This document shows, in pieces, positions 52,901-64,000 of a DNA stretch of 64,000 bases. The stretch's first letter is position 1; each line of letters starts with the position of its first letter. The position numbers and the translations under genes are program-made. The notes beneath the pieces were generated by a model. That model did no database searches. It had not been told where the DNA came from and saw nothing but the letters and a program-made list of their open reading frames with translations. Source of the stretch: Styela clava (Eukaryota; Chordata; Ascidiacea; Stolidobranchia; Styelidae); contig NC_135257.1 in the NCBI RefSeq assembly GCF_964204865.1, forward strand, positions 2,976,001-3,040,000. The letters are read 5' to 3'.

Positions 52901-54070
52901 ATGTACAAACTCAATTCATTTTATGTTATCAAAATAAACTAATACGCTAGTATACAAAACTTGAATTTGTGCAATAGTAAGTCACCGTGCTGCGTTACCG
53001 TACGTTCGCTTCTTCGCCGCAATCGCCACAAGGTGCCGCTATTTTTCATTGTGATCACCAATTCGCACAAAAAAACTAATCTCTTGAAGTCCACAGAAAA
53101 TTTTGAAATAAATAAAAGTAATTTTTTGCATTCTATAAAAGGTCGTATATACATAATACAATCTAAGACAATCTGAAAAAAATGTGCTACCGAAGGGTGC
53201 CATATTTAAAGCCATGCCCTTTTTTCGAAATGTGGAAAGTTATCTTGGTTAAGATGTTTTCGGTAAATTACGGCAAGATTCATTTACAAATAATTTGCTG
53301 TCAAATCTCATTCTAGATTGGATTTAGACAAAATCAACTGATAGGCTGGAACCAAAACTTCTTTAGTTTTTGTATCTCTCGATATTAAATCATTTTTAAC
53401 TGCTTTCCAGATGCCTAATTTTCAATTGTCCGATCTTACAAATTCATTAGCGTCTGCTCTGCATTTTCCTTGAACTGTTCGCTGCTCAGCAAGTGACAGC
53501 ATTATGAATCGCGTTGTTCGCTTACGCTGTTAGGACGTTGTTACGTCATAGGCATAGATAATAAATTGGACTAATATATAAGCTTTGCAGCGCAAAGGGA
53601 ACCAGATCAAACTGAATTAAAAACTAGTTTTGCTGGCCGCACACAATTCCAAATTGGCACTTCTCCGCGGGCCGCTCAATTTGGCCGCGGGCCGCACATT
53701 GCACACCCCTGCCATAGAGTATACTTAAATTACCATTTCTTGAAATTTATATTTTATTTATATTCTTACAACATTTGATACGCGGTAAATATTTCATATA
53801 TTTCTATGAAAATTATAAATAATATAAATTTAGTGTATATATATTTAAATTATATATATATATATGAAAAATTAAACGACCAAATTAAATTTTTTAATGC
53901 TAAAAGACTAAAGTTCCCAGTATACTCATTAGTACATTAATAACAAGCTTAAGCGATTGGCAAGAATAATAAAGTTTATACTGAATTAATACAAGTTCTC
54001 AAATTTGCTTCCAGTCGGCTTGGGGCCTAACGGTTAAATTAGAATGAGTTGAATATTCTACGATAAAAAC
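49916..54070. other. Array spacer 8
   Basis: Spacer 1 shifted by 49,093 bp, with one private substitution noticed (52264, T to C). No gene supported. Confidence 0.85.
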
Positions 54071-56466
54071 TTATTCATATATAAATTCGATTCCTGTTTC
54101 TTTCATCTTTTCTTCAACTTGTCTATCTATTTCATCAGATTGTTCCGCGGTAAAATAGTTTTTCCACTTGCCAATGGTTCCTGAAATATAATAACTCACT
54201 AAGAAAGGGAAGAATTAAAGACAAATATACAAATTCGTGGCTAAACAGCATACAAAACTATCTAATAAATATACCAAAACACAAGTATTGCAGCATAATC
54301 TTATGACGCAACGAACTAATTTATAAAACTTTTGTACCTGTAAAGCATTGCTTAGTTGCATGGCGATTCATTCCATCTTCTGATTTCGATTCCATATCCG
54401 ACTTCTTCATGTTGTCAATTGAACAATTTTTAACTATTTCATAGATTTCGTCATCTGATAGTTCTACTCCCAAGAATTCTGACAACTCTTTTGTTTTTTC
54501 GAAAGGATTCTTGATATAAAACAAAATACATTTTGAGGTCAGGCTGTAAGAAATGTCATCTCATATCAATTACACAGTAATTCGCATTATACACTCATGT
54601 TTGTACGTATACAACGTATTCCATTTTTAAAGCTAGTTGTATGATAAAATTTCAAAACATAGAAATATTTCAAAATTAAAATTTTTTAAACAGACATCTT
54701 TTAGATGGCTTGATTGAGTGATCATTTGTTGTTGTTCAGAATTAGTTCAATATGGATTACTTTTATCATTTCTTCATACACGATCAATATTGCATTCTTG
54801 TTGTTTTTTATATGCGGCAGCCAACTCAAAATGTGATCCAAATATGATTCTCCTTTTCGTATGGCCAGAGGAAGAGGATCTAATTGAATAAAATTTTCTA
54901 TTTATTTTCTAATTGATTATTTTATTATTTTCAATCCAATGTCGTTTGCCTGATAATTGATGCTTTTCAAAGGAATTTTTGTATTAGACAATTAAAAAAA
55001 AAGGTTTTCAATAAACGTTTTTTGACATTAAAGATCCCAGTTATTTAACCAAAATACTTTGGACTAGACACTAAATCTTTGGTCTCTTTCTGGCATAAAA
55101 TAATATTGTATGTAAATAATCGCTTTCACTAAACATTTTTCGACATTAGATTTTAGTTATTTAAGCAAAATACTTTGGATTATCGACTACATTTTTTGCA
55201 TTTTCATAAAATAACATTGTTGTTTGTCCCCAGTCTGTGAATGCTATTACCTTTCATTTGTCGTTCAAAATAATCGTTCCAATCATCGGGTGAAAATCTT
55301 GCTAATTCACCCTGCCAAGGAAATCCCTTAACAAAATGAAAGAACGATACCAGCCTGTCCTTTGGATTCCGCAATGTGTAAACGATCTGAAGAATGATCA
55401 CAAATAAAATTTTTCATTGCTTGTTTATTCATATTTTGTAAATACAATTTAAATTGTTTACTAAGTGGCATATAATACAGCTCTTCACTATGTTATATTT
55501 TACTTTTGTAAATCTATAATATCACTTCGAATGATCGATAGAATATTTTATTTCCAGAATTTTATTCTCTTAGCTTATATATACGTAACATAGGCTTGCC
55601 TTTATGTTCCTTTTTTCGTATTTTTCTAAATTCACCAATTCAGCTGGTAGATGTGTAACAAAATATCTTCTAGGTATAGGAATATTGTGCATGACATTGA
55701 ACTTTGAAGCTAAAATATACGACGACAACCATCAAGCATAAGTTATCACTTTGAAATAGCGACATTTGAGAAATCTACATAGTATTAAATAAATAACAAG
55801 CGTACTGTGTTTGGGAAAAACAATGTTGTAGTGTATATTGAATTGTCTATTTTGAATGGAAGTAAAAATCATCAGTGCTATATAGGGCTCATTGTATGTT
55901 ATTTACGTTTTAAAATGCCAACAAACAGTATCAAAGCAAACCCAATAGTAGGGCTACAAACGCGATAACATTGATCACGGTTTTTCTTAGTAAAAACAGT
56001 TGTAAGTGGGCATTCAATAGAATGATATGTATTTGTAACAATGTATCTATTAATTTCTACAATAACCTACGTGTACATGTTTCAAGATACAAATGCGGTA
56101 AAGTGATATCTTTTGTCAGTTTATCAAGTTTTTCGTCTCTTCCATACAATATCTGACGAATAATTTCTCGAGTCCATGTTGTGCCTAAAAAGAATACATA
56201 ACTTGATATTGTCTGTCATTTTTCTGTTTCTTTTATTTGTAACTATTTTTTAAACCTGTTTTTACACACGATGCCACCATCACTTCGTTTTCTCTTGGCT
56301 CATGATGATCGAATGCATAAGATACTGTATCTGGATGGAACTGCGGAATGAATAAATGATCATTCCATTCTAGAACTTTGTCTTCTGGAGAGTATGTGAA
56401 AGTATCTTGGAAATGGACGAAGTCTTTCTGGCACCATTCAGGTAGTTCTTGTTTTAGATTTGCCAT
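54071..56466 (-). CDS. SULT gene 9, predicted intact; last copy of the array
   Basis: Exons 56256-56466, 56071-56184, 55600-55709, 55251-55386, 54761-54879, 54338-54509, 54071-54180. C at 55279 gives TGG at codon 181, and the intron 6 donor is GT, so the 323-residue frame is complete. It is the array copy nearest gene 10 and its 5' flank is cut short: array sequence continues only about 1.86 kb upstream of its ATG before giving way to unrelated DNA. The proximal acceptor site, candidate TATA motif and both tandem duplications are retained; the hairpins, direct-repeat pair and hAT-like end are not. If distal elements matter, its regulation may differ from that of gene 3. Confidence 0.88.
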
Positions 56467-58322
56467 AGAGTTTATTATTTACAAAAAACACTGCAATTAT
56501 ATGAAAGGGCCAAGTCTTGCATATTCAAATAAAATTTGATTGCATTGAAATAATAATATATAAAAGAAAAGTGTCAACCTTCTTATATTTAAACTACCTT
56601 TGCTCGGTCGTAAAACTCCATAAAATGTATTTTGAACAAAACACTGAACCTGACTTTATATCTGCCGTGTTAAATGTAGTAAAATCGTCATTATGATATA
56701 ATAAAAGAGTTTATCCGTAAGAATGTAGCATGCGATATTATTTATTTTAGAAATTAATTCAGTCCGATGGAACCATATCGTAACAACATGAATTATAATT
56801 AAACTTGAAAGAGATGTAACTTAACTATTCGATAGCAACAATATTCATATTGTCATCCAAAAAAAACTACCAATCCCACTATTCCACAGACCCAGTAGAT
56901 CAGGTGCTAAACAGGAAACGAAACCATAAGAATGATAAGCACTCGCGCTATTTTCCCCCTATAAGCAACAGTAATTAAATAAGAAGCTGTTCCATTTAAT
57001 ACTGCCATCCGAATTATATTTTTGTAGTCACTGTGTCTATTACGTTCGGATTTGGGTATAATCCACCCGTTTTAAGAATTTGAATTTAAGAATCCTACTT
57101 TTCTACAAGCCCAGTGAGGTCTTTCCTGTAGACAACAGTAATTAAATTAAAGATTGTGTATTCAATATTGACGTCTGAATTCTATTTTTGTAGTCACTGC
57201 ATCTATTATAGATGCGGATTTGGGTAGAATCCAAGTGTTTTCAGGATTGGCATTCGTCAGATAGTCTAAGTCGTATTAATGATTCCTTATTGAATTTCAC
57301 ATATTAACGCTCTCGTTTTGTCCGTTTGCCACTACAAATCTTGGCGCAAACAATGTTTAATCCAAATGATGTGTGGTGTGGTACAAATGATTGGTCTCAT
57401 AGGTTCTGTTGAAATATCACACATATCTAAAGTATTCAATCACAAATTATTATTAATTAGAAAATTTGCTGATAAATCATCTATCTATATTTCGGCAAAG
57501 TATAAGTACCTTAAATCACAAATTATTATTAATTAGAAAATTTGCTAATAAATCATGTATCTATATTTCGGCAAATTATGTGTACCTTGAATTGGCATTT
57601 AGTATATTCGATTCGATTTCCTGGTTTCGAACGGCTTTCCAAAGCTTATTGTCAAGGCCAGTTTCGTCTCATATTTGTTTCTTTATTGTGGCCTGAATGC
57701 CAAAAAAAAAACAAGTAGCGCTAGTGACGGGCTAGGTCCATCACGAGTATTTAGTGCTCTGCAAGTCTCTCTGCAACTTCAACTATTAATGCACGAGTAC
57801 CTTAAAAGCACATCTAAATAAGCACTGCAAAGTAGTTGGAAGTTACAACTAATGTACGTTCTTATTGCCAGAGTCAATTATTAACCTGCTTGACCGACAT
57901 ATATTCCTCTGTAGAATACAAACCTTTTTTTAGTAAACAGTATCATTAGAGTGGTCTCGATAGCTACAATGTAAGGCGATTGAAGTTGTGCAAACAAAAC
58001 TCAATTTCCAGGCAGTTCAAATACTGTACGGTGTACGCAATATATATTACTAAGTGGGTTGGTTTGGCATACGAATAGGTTTTTCAATGAATAGGTTTTT
58101 GAACTATACCGGTTCCATTCAATGTTCATGCTTAAACCTTGGCAATGTGACCATTTGCAACTCTGAAGTCATTTGTGATTAAATTGGTATTTCTATATTA
58201 TATCTAGAATAGAAAACGTACCATATTATACTTTCATATGCATTAGTAGCTTTTTGGCCCCGGGAAGGGGCTGATTAAACTTTTGCTTATAAAGATAAAA
58301 TACCAATCATTTTTATTCATAC
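56467..58322. other. Array spacer 9, truncated at the array edge
   Basis: Matches spacer 1 (shift 55,644) up to TTTTATTCATAC at 58311-58322, then diverges completely. Near the edge it has a private G-to-T change (58070) and a compensating pair of one-base changes around 58250 (one T gained, one C lost). No gene supported. Confidence 0.9.
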
Positions 58323-60476
58323 GCGTAAGCTTAATACCATTTTCTTTTATTGGACCAGTATAACTAGTAATGACTCGCTGTTTAGAAAGGTGTAAGTTTG
58401 AATATAGGATAAATGTAAAAATAAAATTTGAATAATTATCAGTCACGTACTTGACCACATGAAATTATTACATATTCAAGAGAAACGGGCCATACTTGGT
58501 GAAGAGAAGGTAAAGTGAATTTAAATGTGTGTTTCATTGCATGGAAATTAACGAAAACGTTTAAATTCTCACAATGTCATTATTCAAGAGGCTTTCTGAA
58601 CACTAAGAAAAATATATTTATGTAAAGTTTTATCTGGTCAGACTTTCTCAAACCACATTATTCAACTGCAACTGGAAGAGAATCCACGCACATTTATACA
58701 ATGGGTGTCATAGCAACATAAGGTTATCATACCATTTAGAGTTTCGCATGATAGAGAATCCATAAAATTGATGATTGTAGAATTTAACAGTGGAGAACTC
58801 CGATAAAGGATTTGAGAGATTGAACAGAGTATTTCACCGCTTCGGATTTGAATAAAAATTCTAACTTAAACAATGGTGTCATTTGTTTCTCACAATTGAA
58901 TGTTATAGGTCAGGGAGACAAAATAATTTTGCGGATTTTTCAAAATGTTGACGACATTCCCGGCCATATGGGATTTACATCTGATTGAAGCATCAAGAAA
59001 AACAAAAAAATCAATTTAACCAGTGTGTTTCATATTTACCAATGCCCTCATTCCTTGTGGTTTATGCGTCTCAAGTAGATGAATTAAATACGATTGTTGT
59101 TTTTTCGGTAAATGTAGGCTTGAAATAGTTTTTCAATGCCGATTACACTAAGTCTTTGAGTGGATGTCCAGATTGGTAGAATTGAGCACCGACGATCATG
59201 TCTTTGTTTTTGATTGAATACTTCTAATATATTCTGTGATCCGATATTCTAGATATCTTCCTGTTTCTTCAAGTACTGCATGTCACAATGGTTGCAGTTT
59301 ATCTATAGTAGATGACGTTTTCCATGTGTTGCACGTGGTTTCATGATAATATTTGGTTGAATAGTTCTGTGTCTGTTCAAACCTTAAAATTCCCTATCGC
59401 AGTGCCCCACTGTTAATCAATTATCTACAATAACCGATTTTATTGATTCTTCAACATTCGTTAACTCCCATTCCCATAAAAGTTTTATATTGCTATGATA
59501 CCCATCGTATAAATGTGCATGCAATTTCTCTTCTTGTTGTAGTTGAATATTGTTCATCTGACGAAGCGTTTACAAAAATATATTTTGTGGTGGTGTGCAG
59601 CAAGACTATCGAATCATTTAGTATAGTTTCTTCACTCTTGTCATAACATCCTCGCATTATATTTATCATTATATCGACATAAAGGCATCGAAAACCGATA
59701 AGTAGTTAGACCCGTAGGAATCTAATCGATAACAAATATTTTCATAATGATTGTTATCTATTGTCACATGATGCATACCTATGTTACTGCGCGGTTCCGG
59801 TAGCATTCTACATGACTTTGCGCATGAGTTATTTTCTGCCTATATCCTGAGTGGGTGCGAGTGACCGTGCTTTGGATAAATTTCAATAAATTTTCAATTT
59901 AATTAGTTCAATTTGAATGATAATAGAAAGATTTTTCTATTCTGTCATCATAAAACCCGAATCGGTAACACATGAAAGCCTGATATCAACTAATTTCTGA
60001 GCTCATCTTAACAATCTCAAGCGTAATAACTGTCTGATTGATTTATCAAGATTAGTCTCATCTTTAATAAATTTATTATATGCAAATTCAACGACCTAAT
60101 ATACTTAATACAATATACTTGAATTACCATTTATTACATAATACATTCTAATACATTATAAACATTTGATACGTGGTAAATATATAATTTAATTCTAGGA
60201 AAATTATAAAAATTATACATTCAATATTAATATTATCAGATATTTTTTAACTCACGAGAGCTCAAGGGGCTAGAATATCTAAAATATATGAAATATTAAA
60301 CGACCAAATTAAACTTTTTAGTGAAAAAAGACTAAAATTACCAGTATATTTCTTAGTACATTAATTGCAAGCTAAGCAATTGGCAAGAGTAATAAAGTAG
60401 TTCTCGAATGTGCTTCTAGTCGGTCTAGGGCCTATAAGTGATAAATTCAAATAAGATGATATCACACGATAAAAAC
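58323..60476. other. Non-array sequence between the array and gene 10
   Basis: From 58323 to about 60100 the sequence matches nothing else in the window. It is AT-rich and has only short frames (such as 59443-59646 plus and 58243-58458 minus) without recognisable motifs. From about 60100 rightward it resembles array unit positions from about 4620, just after the hAT-like end, which is the diverged 3' flank of gene 10. I see no gene here. Confidence 0.75.
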
Positions 60477-63400
60477 TTATTCATATATAAATTTGATTCC
60501 TGTTCCTTTCAACTTTTCTTCAACTTGTCTGTCTATTTCAGCAGATTGTTTCTCAGTGAAATAGTTTTTCCATTTGCCAATGGTTCCTGAATAATACAGG
60601 AATCACATGACTCACAAATAGGGGGAAAGGATTGAAGATAGATATAAAAACAGCATGAACTTTTCTGAAAAGCTATCTAATAAATAAATATACCAAAGCA
60701 CATGTAGTGCAGAAAAATCTCATAGCGACTAAACTCATTTTTATGAAACTTTTGTACCTGTCAAGCATTGAGTAATTGCATGGCGACTCATTCCGTCTTC
60801 AGATTCCGACTCCATATCCGACTTCTTCATGTTATCAATGGAACAATTTTTAACTATTTCATAGATTTCGTCATCTGATAGTTCTACTCCAAGGAATTCT
60901 GACAACTCTTTTGTTTTTTCGAAAGGATTCTTGATATAAAACAAAATACATCTCAAAGTCAAGCGTTAAAACCCTATCTCCCTGAGTTTCCTGGGGCCAT
61001 TTTGTATGGTCTTTTCCGAATTTTTCGTTATCGTCAACCATTAGGCCCTTAATCAGCGTATTCTAGAGTTCTTTTCCGCGAGATGACGCTAACGCGCGTG
61101 TCCAACTGTCCAATATTATTTCACAGATGCGACCTCGTGTCCAAAAATTGGTACTCCCGTAGTATGTGAACGAAGATGATGGACATTGGAACGTAGTATG
61201 TGTACCAGGTTAGGGTTAGGCCATAATTTCAGGTACAAATACTACGGGAGTCACTTGGCAAGTCGCCGAAATCGCAATAGAACTAAAATAAGGAAAATTG
61301 GAATAAAATTATGGCTTAACCCTAGCCTGGTACACATACTACGTTCCGATGTCCGCCATTTTGGTTCGCATACCACAGGAGTACCCAAAAGTTTGTAGCT
61401 ATTGTGTCTAATAAAGGATTAGGCTTAATTATAGGTAATTAATTTTAATCTGATTTTTTTCTTGTGTTATTTTCCAACAAAACGATACCACAACCATTAT
61501 CATAGCTATAATAGTTACCGATAAATTTACAATTGTATTCACGGAATTTGCAAATTCAACTTCACTTGATTTGATAACGTCACGCCCTAATTATTACCAC
61601 ATAGAAGCTTTTACTTCCTATCCTTATTTGTAATTTTATCACACTACCACCATTTCACTATGAACATTTTTAAATCAATGCTATTTATACTTTAGACGGT
61701 TTCTGACCATGCTAACGCGTTTTATTGCTTGCGTTCACTACATGCGTTAATGATAAAACGTATAAGTATAATATATTAACTCTTATTAACCATTCAAAAA
61801 CCATATATGACTAAGCACTTCATAAACATCCCGACTAGATAAGATTTGAAATGTTATCTAATACCACACACGAGTAATTCTCATTATACAATCATATTTG
61901 TACGTACACAACGTAACCCATTTTTAGTTGGTTGTGTGATAAAATTTCAGAACATAGATATATTTCAACATTAAAATTTCATTCAAACATTCCGGAGTGA
62001 GGTTTTGAAAAAATGTCTTATTAGCTGACTTGATTAAGTGATCAGTCATTGTTGTTCAGAATTCTATCAAAATGGATTACCTTTATCATTTCTTCATACA
62101 CTATCATTATTGCGTTTTTGTTGTTTTTTATATGCGGCAGCCAACTTAAAATGTGATCCAAATATGATTCTCCTTTTCGCATAGTCACAGGAAGAGGATC
62201 TAATTGAATAAATAAAAAATTATACATTTTCAATCAAATGTCGATTGTCAGATGATTGATGCTTTTTAACGGAATTTTTATGTCACAACTTTTTTTTCAG
62301 TTGTTTCAGTTATTTAATTAGGCAGAATACTTTGGAATAAAGACTTTTTCTGAGATTGAAAGCTTGTTGTTTATCCCATGTTAGTGGATGCCATCACCTT
62401 TCAGTTGTTGTTCAAAAAATTCGTTCCAATCGTCGGGTATAAATTTTGCTAATTCACCCTGCCATGGAAATCTTTTAAAAAAATTAAAGAACGATACCAG
62501 CCTGTCCTTTGGATTCCGCAAGGTGTAAACGATCTGAAAAATGATCACAATAAAATTTTCATTGCTTGTTTATTTATATTTTTTAAATACAATTTCAATT
62601 GTTTACCAAGTGATATGTGAAACACATCTTAACTATATGTTATGAATTTGGTGGTATCATTACTTTTGTAAATCTAAAATATCACTTTTAATGATCGATA
62701 TATTATTTTGTTTACAGAATAATATTCTTTAAGCTATATTCTACTAAAGCAGGGGTGGGCAACTTCTCTAGTCGGCGGGCCAGATGTGGGAATATGCAGT
62801 TCTCGGCGGGCCGAATTATAATATGAATAGTATTCAATATCTTAATCACATATTTATTCGCTAATGCAAGAAAGAAAATTATAAATCGCGTTTAAAGTAA
62901 AGTTTAAACTACAAAAAAATATAGACCAAAAAACACATAATGAATTTATCATAATCTACTAAAAGTGTAATAATGTAATATCATAATGTACTGATGTACA
63001 GTCAGCGGGCCGGTCAGAATCTCGTCGCGGGCCGTATGTCGCCCACCCCTGTACTAAAGCTTGCCTTTATATTCCTTTTTTTGTATTTTTCTAAATTCAC
63101 CAATTCAGCTGGTAGATGTGTAACAAAATATCTTCTAGGTATAGGAATATTGTGCATGACGTTGAACTTTGAAGCTGAAAAATACGACAGCAATCAAGCA
63201 AGTTATTACTTCGAAATAGAGACATTTGAAGAAATCTACATAGTATTGAATAAATAACAAGCGTACTGTGTATGAGAAAAGCAAAGCTGCAGGTAACATT
63301 GAATTGCTATTTTAAATGGAAGTAAAAATCATTCGTGCTATAGACTCTATAGACAGAGGACACGTTGTGTGTAATATAAGTTTTAAAATGCCAACAAATC

Positions 63401-63930
63401 ATAGCAAACTCAATAGCTAGAATACCAACGTGATAACATTAATCACGATTTTTCTTAGAACAAACAGTTGTGAGTGGGTATCCAATAGAATGATATGTAT
63501 TTAAAACAATGTAGATATTAATTTCCAAAAACACCTACGTGTACATGTCTCAAGATACAAATTCGGTAAAGTGATATCTTTTGTCAATTTATCAAGTTTT
63601 TCGTCTCTTCCATACAATATCTGACGAATAATTTCTCGAGTCCACGTTGTGCCTGAAAAGAATACATAACTTGTGATTGTCATATTCCTATTTCTTTTAT
63701 TTGTAACTATTTTTTAAACCTGTTTTTGCAACCGATGCCACCATCACTTCGTTTTCTCTTGGCTCATGGTGATCGAAAGCATAAGATACTGTATCTGGAT
63801 GAAACTGTGGAATGAATAAATGATCATTCCATTCTAGAACTTTGTCCTCTGGAGAGAATGTGAAAGTGTCTTGGAAATGAACGAAGTCTTTTTGGCACCA
63901 TTCAGGTAGTTCTTGTTTCAGATATGCCAT
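60477..63930 (-). CDS. SULT gene 10, diverged intact cytosolic sulfotransferase (323 aa)
   Basis: Exons 63720-63930, 63539-63652, 63065-63174, 62398-62533, 62081-62199, 60758-60929, 60477-60586. Each has exactly the length of its array counterpart and sums to 972 nt. Lys69, His128, Arg151, Ser159, Trp181, Tyr225 and Trp293 are all present. Differences from the array protein are scattered, for example Tyr3 for Asn, Val-Ala before Lys69 for Cys-Val, Asn-Phe-Phe-Lys-Arg for His-Phe-Val-Lys-Gly in exon 4, and Leu-Thr-Gly in place of Phe-Thr-Gly at 286-288. Introns are strongly diverged while exons are not, implying purifying selection. Intron 3 again has a GC donor (63064-63063). Introns 3 and 5 are enlarged by transposable elements. 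The 5' flank runs off the window shortly after the ATG. Confidence 0.93.
61150..61386. mobile_element. Foldback miniature transposon in intron 5 of gene 10
   Basis: The two ends are inverted copies of about 78 bp. The left arm starts GGTACTCCCGTAGTATG (61150) and the right arm ends CATACCACAGGAGTACC (61386), with the shared core GGAACGTAGTATGTGTACCA. Arms differ at roughly a dozen positions and enclose about 80 bp that includes another CTACGGGAGT match. Absent from the array introns. Target duplication is uncertain (CCAAAA-like on both sides); superfamily not assigned. Confidence 0.85.
62750..63051. mobile_element. Miniature hAT element (302 bp) in intron 3 of gene 10
   Basis: Ends CAGGGGTGGGCAAC and GTCGCCCACCCCTG form a 14-bp terminal inverted repeat with one mismatch, with subterminal GCGGGCC blocks at both ends. 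A perfect 8-bp target duplication TACTAAAG (62742-62749 and 63052-63059) is the hAT hallmark. No transposase frame, so it is non-autonomous. The array units lack it at the matching intron 3 position. The element begins 13 nt inside the intron, and its duplicated target overlaps bases just after the GC donor. Confidence 0.95.
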
Positions 63931-64000
63931 AATAGTTATTATTTTGAATAAAGAACTGAAATTATATAAAAGTCTCAGTCTTTCAAATTCTAAGTAGAAT

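Larger units (their letters stand above)
1..58322. repeat. Tandem array of a 6,551-bp sulfotransferase-gene unit (about 8.4 copies)
   Basis: The same 6,551-bp sequence recurs head to tail. For example, exon 1 of successive genes begins at 822, 7373, 13924, 20710, 27261, 33812, 43364, 49915 and 56466 (minus strand). The steps are 6,551 except where the 200-N gap (step 6,786) and the LINE (step 9,552) intervene. By eye the units differ by only a handful of substitutions and homopolymer changes over the whole array. The array runs off the left edge; on the right it ends at about 58,322, at unit position 2,678 as numbered from the window start. The level of identity implies very recent amplification or continuing homogenisation by unequal exchange or conversion; partial assembly collapse is possible. 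Confidence 0.97.

Noticed and set aside
59443-59646. Plus-strand 67-codon frame in the unique region
   Set aside because: Short, compositionally ordinary for AT-rich DNA and without any recognisable motif.
61209-61222. Telomere-like TTAGGG repeats
   Set aside because: Only two units, embedded in a foldback element arm and mirrored in the other arm as a diverged copy; not an interstitial telomere array.
62994-63257. Plus-strand 87-codon frame
   Set aside because: It starts inside the hAT element and runs antisense through SULT exon 3.

Overview
The window is AT-rich eukaryotic (animal) DNA. The genes are split into small exons by introns with GT/GC...AG borders, there is a non-LTR retrotransposon with a poly(A) tail, and there are hAT-type miniature transposons. 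The gene family (cytosolic sulfotransferase, SULT) and the LINE type point to an invertebrate animal. I cannot name the species; a tunicate or another compact AT-rich genome is only a guess.

Layout. From the left edge to about 58,322 the window is a head-to-tail tandem array of a 6,551-bp unit, about 8.4 copies, nearly identical by eye. Each unit holds one seven-exon SULT gene on the minus strand (coding span about 2.4 kb, 323 residues when spliced) and a 4.15-kb spacer without a convincing gene. Gene 1 is cut by the left edge; genes 2-9 are complete in position. A 200-N gap (20,017-20,216) in intron 2 of gene 4 is flanked by the same 36 bp on both sides and looks like a scaffolding artefact. 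A 5'-truncated L1/Tx1-like LINE with an open reverse-transcriptase frame (36,973-39,973) sits in the spacer between genes 6 and 7 and is in no other unit. At 58,322 the array stops. About 1.8 kb of unrelated sequence follows, then gene 10 (60,477-63,930): a diverged but intact paralogue with well-conserved exons, diverged introns, a foldback element in intron 5 and a hAT miniature element in intron 3.

State of the genes. Genes 2, 4, 5, 7 and 8 carry TGA at codon 181, where genes 3, 6, 9 and 10 have TGG (Trp). The open codon therefore recurs at every third array unit. Gene 6 has Trp181 but has lost the GT donor of intron 6. Only genes 3, 9 and 10 are predicted to make a full protein. Intron 3 uses a GC donor in all copies seen. 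The encoded proteins keep the P-loop Lys, the catalytic His and the Arg/Ser 3'-phosphate contacts, but the usual Arg-Lys-Gly of the C-terminal PAPS motif reads Phe-Thr-Gly (Leu-Thr-Gly in gene 10). This is a homogenised family of atypical sulfotransferases in which mostly dead copies seem to be amplified together with live ones.
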